Of a DNA stretch of 64,000 nucleotides, positions 9,242 through 19,645 are shown piece after piece. The translations under genes were made by a program, and so were the position numbers. Every line of letters starts with the position of its first letter. Positions within the stretch are counted from its first letter, which is position 1. The stretch lies in assembly GCF_963082655.1 (NCBI RefSeq), contig NC_081553.1, forward strand, positions 34,780,019-34,844,018, in the 5' to 3' direction. Under the pieces are notes generated by a model that did no database searches, was not told the DNA's origin, and was given only the letters and a program-made list of their open reading frames with translations. The DNA comes from Stomoxys calcitrans. Taxonomy: Eukaryota > Arthropoda > Insecta > Diptera > Muscidae.

Positions 9242-12200
9242 TGTAACGACGTTTCTGAAGTTTTTAGTAAGAGGATTTTAATTGAGACAGAGGGTCTTTT
9301 AGTAAATTGGTTTCCTGTTCTCTGTGGTATGGAGGGAAAAAGGGCAATATTTAATTTGACAACCATGATTGCTACATACTTTTGCCCCACAGTGTGCACT
9401 TGCAGATATTGTCTATGTTGGACGCATAACAAGAAATCGATATTAGCAGGCCTATTTCATTATTATGCTTTACACTTGCTGGATACTACAGATAGTTATG
9501 TACATACATATCTCTGCTCTTCTTTAATGCTCTCTTTGAAGTTTGGCTTTGTCTCTGCCTTCGCCTCTGCTGTTGCCTCTGTCTACATTTGTTTCAATAT
9601 CATCTTCTGTCTACCTTTTTTTTTCTTTTGCGGAACCAGTCTTTTCTATTGAGCCCATTTGAATGAATATTTCCAACAAACAGATTGGTTTACATTGTTT
9701 GGACAAATCAGAAGAATAGTTTCTTCTCATATTTTGCGAAAATCATATTTTTAGACAATTGTGTTAAATTACAGTTTCCTTTATAGAAATAATCGAATTC
9801 GATTAGTTGATGTTTAAAGTTTCAAAGTCACCGGTTATTTTTTTTGTTTTGTGTACGGGATAAATTTCGGCAAAGCGGTACCGTACTTAGTACAATTAAA
9901 AGAAGCCATTTTGAATTTCCGAAAAAAGTGAGGTGTCGTAGGTTTCCTAAAGGAATTTTGCATACAAATAATTCTATTTTGTTCGAGTCCTCAAAGTGAA
10001 CATAACTAGCTGGAAATTCTGCCTCTGAATTGAGGAAAAAGTGTAGTGATCCAAGTGACATACAAATATATATTTTATTTTGTGACTCCGCCTCTTTCTA
10101 TAGCCTTTTAGGCTAACGTGAGGAATTGAAACGAGAGAAACGTATACTCCTATATTTTTGTTCAGAAGGTAATTGAAATTTGGCAACGTTGCCTAGATTT
10201 GATGTGCGATATTAAGACAAGTGAAAATTTTTTAATAGGCCCATTGCAAAAACGGTGACACGTGACTGCCTTGGATTAAGGCACCGACAAAGTGGACTGT
10301 TGAAGTGGTAGTTTCGTCCAGACGGTGCAATACTTTACCCAGGTCGCGGCTACCCACAGGGCAGTGGCGGCTTGGGGATTTTTTTTAAGGAAAGCTAGAA
10401 ATTTTGGTGACTACCTGCTTTTCATCTACAAGAAGTATCACCTTTGACACCATAACCTAATCAATGTACCGTTTTACTTCGTACTGATTGCCCCAGAAAA
10501 CCACGTGCATTTTTGCTAAAGATGTCGGAAGCCACAATTTTTCTGCCCAATTAAAGTCATCACCGAGGTTTCATTTTAATGTGCCAAACATCAGAGGAAC
10601 TATGCATCTAATATGTTCATAATAATACATTTTCCCGAAACCGTCAAATTTATATCCACTCAATCCGATGTCACTTTAACCTGCTTTGTCACCCCAAAAT
10701 CGACCAACCAAGAAGTTTTGGGAAGAATAAATTCGATAAAATGTCATTAAAACCCATATTGTCGAAGTGCATTTAGAAGAAAGAATACCACTTGGTGAAA
10801 TTTCATAACTCTTCGTTAGTCAATTCGCAGCTTGGATAGGCACATATCTCCTGCCTGGATTAAAGCACACGTTTCTTCCAATATACCTACAATTTACGTA
10901 ACTATGAAATAAGTTTATTAAAATATTTTTTTTTATATTTTTATTATGTCTTGTTATGCTAACTAAAGATTAATTTTTCTCATAGACATGATAAGGCTTT
11001 TGGATAATTTGCCATTTTTCAAAATTTAAATCAATGCAAGATATATCACCCCATTCTTGAACCCCCTTTTTCATATACAGAAAGAAATTGCAACAACAAA
11101 ACACCATCGACACCGTGGAGGCCTTCATGATATCATGGATTTTTGGTGCTGAGATTATCGTCCATTTTTAAAAAAAAAAAAGTAAGTAAGAAAGAAAATA
11201 TGTAAAACCTTTCTTTTAATTCCCCAATCACTTGCATCGATTTACTTTTCTCTGCTTAGCCTATGAAGTTTAAGTAAGAGAGATAGAGAGAGAGCAACAT
11301 GATGATCATTAGCTGGTCTGTGGATCATATCTGAGAGAATGTAATGGATGATGAACATCATTTTGCGCTGCCTTTATTTTGTTTTCATGTCTAACATCCA
11401 CAATAAGCTCAGCTTTGTTTTTTTTGAAGTCTATCACCCACAATTATTTTTTTGTTTTGCATATCTTGTCTCTAGACATTTTTTTTTTCTCTTCAGTTTG
11501 ATCAAAGCAATTATTGAAAATTGATTTTTTAACCCCTTGAGGGCTACTTTAACATATCTAGATTTAAACTCATAAAATCACTGTTTTATAATGTAGTATT
11601 TCTGAAATACGTAATATGACAGGTTATTTACTATAAGGCAAGAGATAAAATTTTCTTTTTTTTTTTTTTCCATGAATTTAATTGAACTAATAATTATCAC
11701 TTTAGCGGTAGATTTTATTAGAATTTAAGAACCTTATTTTTTTTTTTATTATGAAAATTTATAATGCCCTGAATAAATTTGTGTTGGATCTAATATGATG
11801 TGGTAAACTGGTTCAGATGTTTTCTTTTCGAGAGATGAGATCGTAAAAAGGAGTCACATAGGCTAAATTAGGGGTTCTTTATGAAAATGTCGTGCTCTAA
11901 AGAACGTAGGTTGGCGTGGGTTGTGAAGCACTTTCTCCCAACAAGACCTGGGAGAGTGTTTTAGAAGCACCATAGGAAAATATCTCATAGTACATGCAAA
12001 CCTTAATAATTTCTAATATTTTTTTTTAGTCGATTTTTTTAATTTTGATGGTATTTTGATTAAATAAAAAGGGAGTCTGTAGTAATTTTAATTCAAGTAA
12101 TGAATACGTGGTTTAAAGAGGAAAGGACCCGAACCCCCCCACCCGACTAGTGCTAGCGAAGAAAGGCTCCCGCAGTCCTAAGTCTCTTTGAATTCTATGA

Positions 12201-12259
12201 TGCACAAAATCTCAAATTTTCAGAACAGGCATCTCGAAATTATATTCGTGACCATTACA
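9242..12259 (+). repeat. 3' LTR (3,018 bp)
   Basis: Second copy of the LTR, offset by 8,844 bp from the first and virtually identical to it. It ends ATTACA, followed by GACC (12260-12263) and the continuation of the interrupted ~153-bp repeat. No protein is supported inside it. Confidence 0.95.
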
Positions 12260-13085
12260 GACCCCAGATCGGTTTATATGACCGCTATATCAGGTTATAA
12301 TCCGATTTGAAACATACTTAGCGAAGTTGTTGGATATCATAGCAGAACACGTCGTGCAAAATTTCATTCCAATCGGATAAGAATTGCGCCCTCTAGAGGC
12401 TCAAGAAGTCAAGACCCGAGATCGGTTTATATGACAGCTATATCAGGTTATAATCCGACTTTAACCATACTCGGCACAGTTGTTGAGTATCATAACAAAA
12501 CACGTCGTGCAAAATTTCATTGCAATCGGATAAGAACTGCGCACTCTAGAGGCTCAAGAAGTCAAGACCCGAGATCGGTTTATATGACAGCTACATCAGG
12601 TTATAATCCGATTTGAACCATACTTGGCGCAATTATTGGATATCATAACAAAATACTTCGTGCGAAAATTCATTCAAATTGGATAAGAATTGCGCTCTCT
12701 AGAGGCTCAAGAAGTCAAGGCTCAAGATCGGTTTATATGACAGCTATATCAGGTTATAATCCGATTTGAACCATACTTGGCACAGTTGTTGGATATCATA
12801 ACAAAACACGTCGTGCAAAATTTCATTGCAATCAGATAAGAACTGCTCCCTCTAGAGGCTCAAGAAGTCAAGGCCCAAGATCGGTTTATATGGCAGTTAT
12901 ATCAGGTTATAATCCGATTTGAACCATATTTGGCACAGTTGTAGGATATCATAATAAAACACGTCGTGCAAAATTTCATTCCAATCGGATAATAATTGCG
13001 CCCTCTAGTAGCTCAAGAAGTCAAGACCCCAGATCGGTTTATATGACCGCTATATCAGGTTATAATCCGATTTGAACCATACTTC
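12260..13085 (+). repeat. ~153-bp tandem repeat (A-type modules), the integration target
   Basis: About five units with 'atcggtttatatg' recurring at about 12268, 12421, 12573, 12727, 12879 and 13032 (spacing 152-154 bp). Each unit contains 'agctatatcaggttat', 'ccgatttgaaccatac', 'gttgttggatatcat', 'aaaatttcatt' and 'ctctagaggctcaagaagtc'. Bases 371-397 left of the retrotransposon are the severed start of the same array. No coding potential. The first four bases are the right target-site duplication. Confidence 0.9.
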
Positions 13086-13740
13086 CATATACTCATAATT
13101 GGTCAATATGCCCATTTGGAGCTTTTTTTGGTGGGGTTGGTGCGACCTCATATAGTTCAACTTTGTATGCCAGATTCGTAATCTACTCCCGAATATCTTT
13201 CATTTAAGCCCCATATGAACGTTCAATTTGTCTGCATGAAGGAGTTTTGGAGTTAGGGCGACTTCCTGGGTACTTGAACCCAATTTTTAATACCACATTT
13301 GCACTCAACTCCTGAATACCTTTCATTTGATGCCCATATTGTCATCTCAATCCACTTTTGATTTTGGTTGGTGTTTTTGGGGAAATGGGGAAAGGTCCGC
13401 CTCCTCCCAATAAAAACGAATTATAAAGTTTGTTCCTCCCTCCTACCCATATCCGCAATCTACTCCCGAATACCTTTCGTTTGAGTCCCACATTGTCAAG
13501 ATCGGCCATTAAACCAATTTTTTGAGGTTTTTGGGGCGGCCCCCAGTTACTTGGACCCAATTTTTAATATGAAATTTGTACCCTACTCTTGAATACCTGA
13601 GTCCCATATTGGCCATCTGAGTCCCATATTGGCCCATTCGATACACTTTTTTTTTTGGGTAGTACTTTTGGGGAAGGGAGCGTCCGCACCCCCCTTCCTA
13701 TATCAAATTATAGTCAAAATGTTGTCTTTCAGATCATTGC
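13086..13740 (+). repeat. Dispersed repeat C modules
   Basis: Four to five imperfect modules of about 120-140 bp, each with 'actcccgaatacctttcatttga', 'cccatattg' and 'ttttggggaaggggtccgcc'-like GC blocks. They are related to 1-370 and 27500-29640. Open frames here are by-products of the repeat. Confidence 0.7.
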
Positions 13741-14663
13741 CTTAGAATGATTATCCATGGAAAAAACTTAACTTTTCACCAAAGGCTGGCATTCTTTCTC
13801 TCTATTGTCGGATTTCTATATTTTGGGCTTCCAAAGTATGCGCTCAACCTCTTCCTCTGTTACCATCAACATGTCTTCTCTTTTAAAATGCAATATGCAG
13901 TGACATGCTGTAACCTTAAGGAGGCAACAATGTCAACCATTCACCCACACCATGCCTCTGCTTTGTTTGCACTTTATTTTATAAATGAATGATGATTTAT
14001 AGCGCGCTCGTTCGCGCTACATCGTTTGCTTAACATCTCTGTTTGTGCGTTAGCTTGTAAACAAAGATGCATTTGCAATATTTTTGTCATCGTTATTACC
14101 CAGACCGATACGCACACACACTCACAAGAATTGCCAAATATCCTGCGTAAGGGTAGCAGGAGGTATATGGAAGTTGGCGAGGGATAATGTTGTTAAACAG
14201 TATGTGGTCCTCGAAAACCGCAAAGTGCAAATTGTGATTGGTTACGGAAAAAAAACAAAAAAGGCTTAATGGTCCCCAATACTCGTGCACGCACTCAAAG
14301 CCACCCACCCACCCAATACACCACACACACATCCAACTGTGCCATTGCGCAATGATCAAAGTGCCTGTGTATGCTTCCCATACCCAGAGGCTGTTGTTGA
14401 TGGTATCACTCAGCAGTGTCCGCACCATGGGGTATTCGAAGGAGTTATGTTTGAGAAAATTATTGGCAAAAATTAGATTGTTTTCGATTTAAAGGATTTG
14501 TTGTGGCGAGGAATGAAGGGAGGGAAATATTATAAAATGTCGATTTTAAGAGTACAGCTTATTTATTCTCTTTTTTATGCGAAAATATAGCAAACTTTAA
14601 CGAATGAGCCACCATTTTTTATATTGCACGAAAGGTGCAATCTCATACTACAATGAACCCTAA
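13741..14663. other. AT-rich DNA with no recognised gene
   Basis: This holds short CA-rich tracts (about 14108-14125 and 14295-14335) and several short open frames with no recognisable domain on either strand. I see no RNA gene. Its mirror copy, if any, would lie beyond the right edge of the window. Confidence 0.5.
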
Positions 14664-15180
14664 TATGGAACAAGTAAAAGCGCGCTAATTTCGGCCGGTC
14701 CGAATCTTGAAATCCCACCTCCATGAATTCTGCTAAAAATGTAAACACAATAAATGTAATTGAAGGGCATAATTATATTCTGCATACCAAACTTCTGTCA
14801 AACCAGCAAAAATTAAAGCTTCAAGGAACCGAAAAAGGATACTCAAGAGGCCGGTTTATATAGGAGCTATATCAGGTTATAGACTGGTTTGGACCGTAAT
14901 TGGCACAGTTGTTTGAAGTGGTAACAGAACTCCGCATGCAAAATTTCAGCCAAATCCGACAAAAATTGCGGCTTCCAGGGGCTCAAGAAGTCAAATCAGG
15001 AGATCGGTTTATATGGGATCTATATCAAGTTATAGACTGGTTTGGACCGTACCTTTCGTCAAACCACCTTTCGTCAGTTGTTCGAAGTGGTATCTGAAAT
15101 CAGCATGCAAAATTTCATCCAAATCGGATAAAAATTGCGGATTGCACGGGCTCAAGATAATGATGGGCTCGAGGTGGGCT
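14664..15180 (+). repeat. A-type repeat, 5' part
   Basis: It starts with a diverged head ('aagtaaaagcgcgctaatt', 'ggccggtccgaatc') and continues into three ~150-bp modules ('ggtttatatgggagctat', 'gactggtttggaccgtac', 'gcggcttccaggggctcaag'). The usual microsatellite and hairpin tail are missing. The repeat instead runs directly into a mariner-like transposase fragment. Confidence 0.75.
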
Positions 15181-15575
15181 CACTGATAATTTTAGGCCTG
15201 AATTTAAAGATATGAATCTGTGCGACATGTGGTTTCAAGAGGACGGTGTGACAAGCCGCACAGCACACAATTTACAATCGATTTATTCAAGAGTAAGTTT
15301 GATGACCGTGTTATGTCTAGAAATAGTCCAGTCGATTGGTAGTCTCGTTCGTGCGGTCAAGTTATTGGTCTATACCAAAAAGATCAGAGCCAACATTAAA
15401 CGGGAAATAGGAAAAGTTTCGGATAAAATGTGTGCCCGATTCATGAAAAATTGGGTCCAACGCCCTTATAGTTACAAAAGTGCTTGCGGTGGTCATATGA
15501 ACGAAATCGAGTTCCATTCTTAAATGTTTTGATTGTGCTTCAAGCCGATAATAGTGTTTGAAATATCTTAAGTGG
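15181..15575 (+). pseudogene. Mariner/Tc1-type transposase relic (3' end)
   Basis: The frame at 15212-15523 reads DMWFQEDGVTSRTAH near its start and ends NWVQRPYSYKSACGGHMNEI before EFHS. These match the second catalytic region (usually WFQQDGATCHTA) and the typical C-terminus (NWV-R-..-C-..-GGHM-..-FHS) of insect mariner/Tc1-superfamily DDE transposases. The third acidic block (usually SCDLTPLD) is unrecognisable and the first two thirds are absent, so this is a dead fragment. A similar fragment lies in the opposite orientation at about 61855-62175. Confidence 0.7.
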
Positions 15576-16564
15576 CTTGAGTTTCATTTAAAAAGTAAAA
15601 AGGCCGAACTTAACGGCCGGGCCGAACTTTGGATACCCACCACCACGGGTATATATGTAAACCACCTTTCGTCAAAATCCGGTGAAAAATACATTCCTTA
15701 TGACCCATAGCAGCTATATCGAAACATGTTCCGATTTGGACCAAATACTAACAAAATATTCGTCCTTTGAGTAGATATATCTAAATCTAAACCATAAACG
15801 ACACGTATGTCGGGAAGCCTAACACAACTCACTATCCCAAATTTCGGCGAAATCGGGCAATAAATGCGTCTTTTATGGCCCCAAAACCTTCTGGCCGATA
15901 TGGGCCAAATTGTAGAGGAATATCAACGGGTCCAACACAACTCACTGTTACAAATTTCGGTGATATCGGACAATAAATGCGCCTTTTATTGGCAAAAATC
16001 ATTAAATCGAGAGTTCGGTCTATATGTCTATATGGCCTTAAATCGAGAGTTCGGTCTATATGCAAATCTTAACGGATCTAGGCAAAATTGCAGAAATATG
16101 TCGAGGGGCTTAACATAACTCACTGACCTAAATTTCGGCGAAATCGGAAAATAAGTGCGTTTTTTATGGCCCCAAAACCTTATATCGGGAGATCGGTCTA
16201 TATGGCAGCTATATCCAAATCTGAACCGATCTAAGACGAATTAAAAAGGAATGTTGAAGGGCCTAACACAACTCACTGTCCCAAGTATCAGCAAAATCGG
16301 TTAATAAATATGGCTTTTATGAGCCTAAGACCCTAAATCGACGGATCAGTCTAAATGACAGCTATATCTAAATCTGGACCGATCTAGGCAAAATTAAAGA
16401 AGGATGTCGAAGGGACCAACACAACTTCCTGTCCCAAATTTTGGCAAAATCGGACAATAAATGCGACTTTTATGGCCCCAAAACCTTAAATCGGGAGATC
16501 GGTCTATATGGCAGCTATATTCCAATCTAGACCCATTTGGGCCAAATTAAAGAAGGATATTGAA

Positions 16565-16885
16565 GGAGGCCACCGTAGCGCAAACGTTAGCATGGCCGCC
16601 TATGACGCTGAACGGTTGGTTTCGAATCCTGGCGAGACCATAAAAAATTTTTCAGCGGTGGTTCTCCCCTCCTAATGGTGGCAACATTTTGAGGTACTAT
16701 GCCATGTAAAACTTCTCTCCAAAGAGGTGACGCACTGCGACACGCCGTTCGGACACGGCCATAAAAAGCAGGCCCCTTAGTATTGAGCTTAAACTTGGTT
16801 CGGACTGCAGTCATTGATATGTGAGAAGTATGCCCCTGTTCCTAAGTGGAATGTTCATGGGCAAAATTTGCATTTGTATCGGAGA
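16565..16885 (+). mobile_element. tRNA-derived SINE
   Basis: An approximately 320-bp element whose head looks like a tRNA gene. An A-box-like TAGCGCAAACG lies at 16576 and a B-box-like GGTTTCGAATCC at 16618-16629, spaced as in an internal RNA polymerase III promoter. The body contains 'aggtactatgccatgtaaaa' and ends 'gttcatgggcaaaatttgca'. It splits a B-repeat module (the 'gaaggatattgaagg' part lies before it and 'cctaatacaactcactg' after). Related copies, with part of the tRNA head deleted, occur at 25398-25708 and 54206-54515. Confidence 0.75.
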
Positions 16886-17126
16886 TCCTAATACAACTCA
16901 CTGTTCCAAATTTTGTGCAAAATAGGACAATAAATGCACATTTTATGGGCGCAAGACCTTAAATCAAGACATCAGTTTATATGGCAGCTATATCCAAATC
17001 TAGATCGATCTGGGCCAAATTGAAGAACGATGCCGAAGGGCCTTACACAACTCACTCAGCAAAATCTGATAATAATGGTGGCTTTTATGGGCCTAAGATC
17101 CTAAATTGACGGATCGGTCTATATGG

Positions 17127-17213
17127 GGACGGACGGACAGACGGACGTACAGACGGACGGACAGACAGACGGACAGACGGACGGACGGACAGACGAACGA
17201 ACAGACGGTCGGA
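17127..17213 (+). repeat. GACG/GACA microsatellite inside B repeat
   Basis: A tetranucleotide run of gacg, gaca and gacg variants just upstream of the B-repeat tail. Equivalent short runs occur at 21057-21072 and 23553-23580, and complemented in the right arm near 56340-56382 and 59009-59026. Their fixed position within the repeat shows that the microsatellite is part of the mobile unit. Confidence 0.85.
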
Positions 17214-17435
17214 CATGGCCAGATCGTCTTAGATTTTTACGCTGATCAGGAATATATATACTTTATAGGGTCGGATATGGATATTTCGATGTGTTGCAAA
17301 CGGAATGACAAAGTGAATACACCCCCATCCTTCGGTGGTGGGTATAAAATGAAGTTGTCAAGTCCTTATTGGAAAACACGATTTATCCGGGTTGGAAGAT
17401 ATCCAAAGTTCGGCCTGCTCAATACAATGTCTTTT

Positions 17436-18350
17436 TATACCCTCCACCCTAGGTTGGGGGTATACTAATTTCGCCATTCTGTTTGTAACACCTCGAAATA
17501 TGCGTCTGAGACCCCACAAAGTATATATATTCTTGATCGCCGTGTCATTTTAAGTCGATCGAGCTATGTGTGTTTTGGTATTACTTCCAAGAACCGCGCT
17601 AAGTATGGTTCAAATCCGTCCATGTTTTGATATAGCTGCCATATAAACCCATCATGGGTCTTGACTTCTTGAGCCTCTAGAGGGCGCAATTCTCTTCCGA
17701 TTTGACTGAAATTTTGCACATAGTGTTTTGGTATCACTTCCAACAACTGTATTTAGTATGATTCAAATCGGTTCATAATCTGGTATAACTGTCATATAAA
17801 CCGATCTTGGGTCTTGACTTCTTGAGCCTCTAAAGGGCGCAATTCTTATCCGATTGGAATGAAATTTTGCACGACGTGCTTTTTTTTGATATCCAACAAC
17901 TGTGCCAAGTATAGTTCAAATCGGTTCATAACCTGATATAGCTGTCATATAAACCGATCTTGGGTCTTGACTTCTTGAGCCTCTAGAGGGCGCAATTCTT
18001 ATCCGATTTGGCAGACATTTTGAACAACTGCTTCTCTCATGACCTTCAACACACGTGTCCAGTATGGTCTGAATCTATCAATAGCTTGATACAGCTCCCA
18101 TATAAACCTATCTCGCGATTTTGCTTCTTGAGCCCCTACAAGGCGCAATTCTTATCCGAATGAACTGAAATATTGCACAATGACTCCGAAATTGTTCAGC
18201 ATTCATTTATGGTCCGAATCGGACAATAACTTGTTATAGCACCAATAGCTTAAAAGTTCTAATTCAATTGTTTGCCTAAAAAGAGATACCACACATAGAA
18301 CTTGACAAATGCGATCACTTGTGGAGGGTTTATAAGATTCGGCCCAGCCC
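17436..18350 (-). repeat. A-type repeat, reverse orientation
   Basis: Read on the minus strand it starts with 'gggctgggccgaatcttat' and 'accctccac', passes through 153-bp modules and ends in the 'gtttgtaacacctcg' tail and 'tataccctccacc' complement. The microsatellite segment has been lost compared with its mate at 62786-63942, where a 'gacagac' run is still present. The bases at 17353-17435 between this and the B repeat are a short fragment also found near 61745-61850 and 63940-64000. Confidence 0.8.
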
Positions 18351-19183
18351 AGAAATACGTTAAAATGTTAAGCAACACCAATGAAACTTGTCAACTTATT
18401 AAACAATTAAAATGATTTTTGGGATCCATTGTGCTTGTCGCATTAAATTTTAAACTGATACAGTCTAGACACTTGGCTACTCTGAACGTCCCTTACGGCA
18501 AAACATATGAATATGGCAAGCATACTGAACTCGTAGTAGCCGTTACCCTCATCCCAATCACCAGCTAACCAACACACATGTGAAATGTGTCAATGATGTC
18601 AAGCTGTGAAAATAAATGCTGATGCTTCCGTTAACAAGACACCAATACCAACGCAAAACAAAAACAAAAAAAACCACCACAACATTACAATTTTAAATGT
18701 AAACATGGTGGGAGGGCTGTCGAAAAGCATAAATAAAAATAAAAATAACATGTTTCCTGCTTACACATCCTACATCCTTTTGGCTTATGCGTGCTCAATA
18801 GTTTGTTTCCAGTCTTAAGCGATGCTTTTTGTTCTACAGCTTTTCTCCAATGCTTCTTTTCGTGTTTTTATGTGTCCAATGCCGATTGGAGAATAATGAC
18901 AAATAATTCACTTTGTATTTGTGGTTGCGAAACAGTGATGGTGTTCATTTTTAACATTCTCAGTACTTTTCTCAGCATTGTCCAAATGTAATCTGTAGAA
19001 CTGAAAACAATTGTTTTCAGTTCTACAGGATATTAATGTAAAGAAATTGAGATTTGCTTTGTATGTGAACATATTCATTAAAATGAAATATCAGTGCATT
19101 AAAATGAAGATAGGGCAGAGCTATGCGTAGACATCATCAGGGGCAGGGAGGGTTCTTGAGTCCTTGTAGCTATATGTACGATA
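18351..19183. other. Noncoding flank of the piggyBac insertion
   Basis: AT-rich DNA with A-rich simple repeats ('aaataaaaataaaaataac' near 18730) and a perfect 36-bp palindrome at 18993-19028. There is no gene I recognise. Its mate is 60899-61730, nearly identical. Confidence 0.55.
18993..19028. repeat. Perfect 36-bp palindrome
   Basis: Eighteen bases beginning CTGTAGAACTGAAAACAA are followed immediately by their exact reverse complement, with no loop. The same palindrome is kept at 61054-61089 in the other arm. It could be a hairpin, a tiny palindromic transposon footprint, or ends of a deleted element; nothing decides between these. Confidence 0.9.
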
Positions 19184-19407
19184 TTAACCCTCCGATGAGT
19201 GACAGTTCTGAACTTCACGGCCGTGTGAAAAGGTCCCTACGAACCTTTTTTGTAAATCATGTTTTTTTCATATAATTTATTTTTTTTTTTTTAATTTTTG
19301 TTTTGCTTTTTTGTTTATAACTAAATTCTACATACAAAAATAATTTTTTAAATTTTTTATTTTTTTGCTTGAATTTTCTTAAGACTATTTTAAAAAAATT
19401 TAAAAAA

Positions 19408-19640
19408 TTATTGTTGTTGACCGTGTACTTTTTGTCCCCTGTCCTGTGCGCAAGTGTTGCAGTGATCTAAAAGTGTGCTATGTTCTCCGCAAATAGCGTT
19501 GCCGCAGCCGAAGCAGTATGCCCCCGTTTTCAGCTGCCGCCCGTACTCAGAACGGCAAAGCCTACATGACGGTCTACTTGACCTAGCCGCAAACGACGAT
19601 ACATTGCCTTTCATCGGTCTTGGTAATACCCGAAATGAAT
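19408..19640 (-). pseudogene. C-terminal cysteine-rich finger of piggyBac transposase
   Basis: The minus-strand frame encodes CRLCRSEYGR, then CFGCGNAICGEH, then CNTCAQDRG and a stop. This Cys/His series (C-x2-C ... C-x2-C ... C-x2-H ... C-x2-C) is the PHD/RING-like zinc-binding end of piggyBac transposases, which binds the transposon tip. It is separated from the catalytic part by the B repeat at 19646-21210, so the two exist only as pieces. Confidence 0.8.
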
Positions 19641-19645
19641 AGAAA

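Larger units (their letters stand above)
398..12259 (+). mobile_element. Complete gypsy-type LTR retrotransposon with RING-finger Gag
   Basis: An 11,862-bp element bounded by two 3,018-bp direct repeats (398-3415 and 9242-12259) that start TGTAA and end TTACA. Internal order is primer site, ~0.7-kb leader, gag, then pol (protease, reverse transcriptase, RNase H, integrase). Integrase after RNase H places it in the Ty3/gypsy group. There is no envelope ORF. Long LTRs, a tRNA-Lys primer and a 4-bp duplication recall the Ulysses/Osvaldo type of fly elements, but that lineage call is inference. Gag and pol are uninterrupted and the LTRs nearly identical, so the insertion is recent and may be competent to move. 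It landed in a ~153-bp tandem repeat. Confidence 0.93.
15590..17352 (+). repeat. B-type repeat with SINE inserted
   Basis: Its head is 'aggccgaacttaacggccgg' then 'atacccaccaccacgggta'. It is followed by modules of about 153 bp containing 'gatcggtctatatggcagct', 'aaatctgaaccgatct', 'cctaacacaactcactgtcc' and 'aatcggacaataaatgcg'. It closes with a GACG/GACA microsatellite (17127-17213), 'aagaatatatatacttta', and a tail 'cggtggtgggtata', the inverse complement of the head's 'tacccaccacc'. A SINE at about 16565-16885 interrupts one module. It is noncoding. Confidence 0.85.

Noticed and set aside
13747..14492. Possible small host genes in the low-copy stretch
   Set aside because: Short overlapping frames on both strands, no recognisable domain, and CA-rich simple sequence.
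16565..16640. Functional tRNA gene
   Set aside because: A- and B-box-like motifs are present but no full cloverleaf is apparent, and it is joined to a repeated body found elsewhere, so it is a SINE head.
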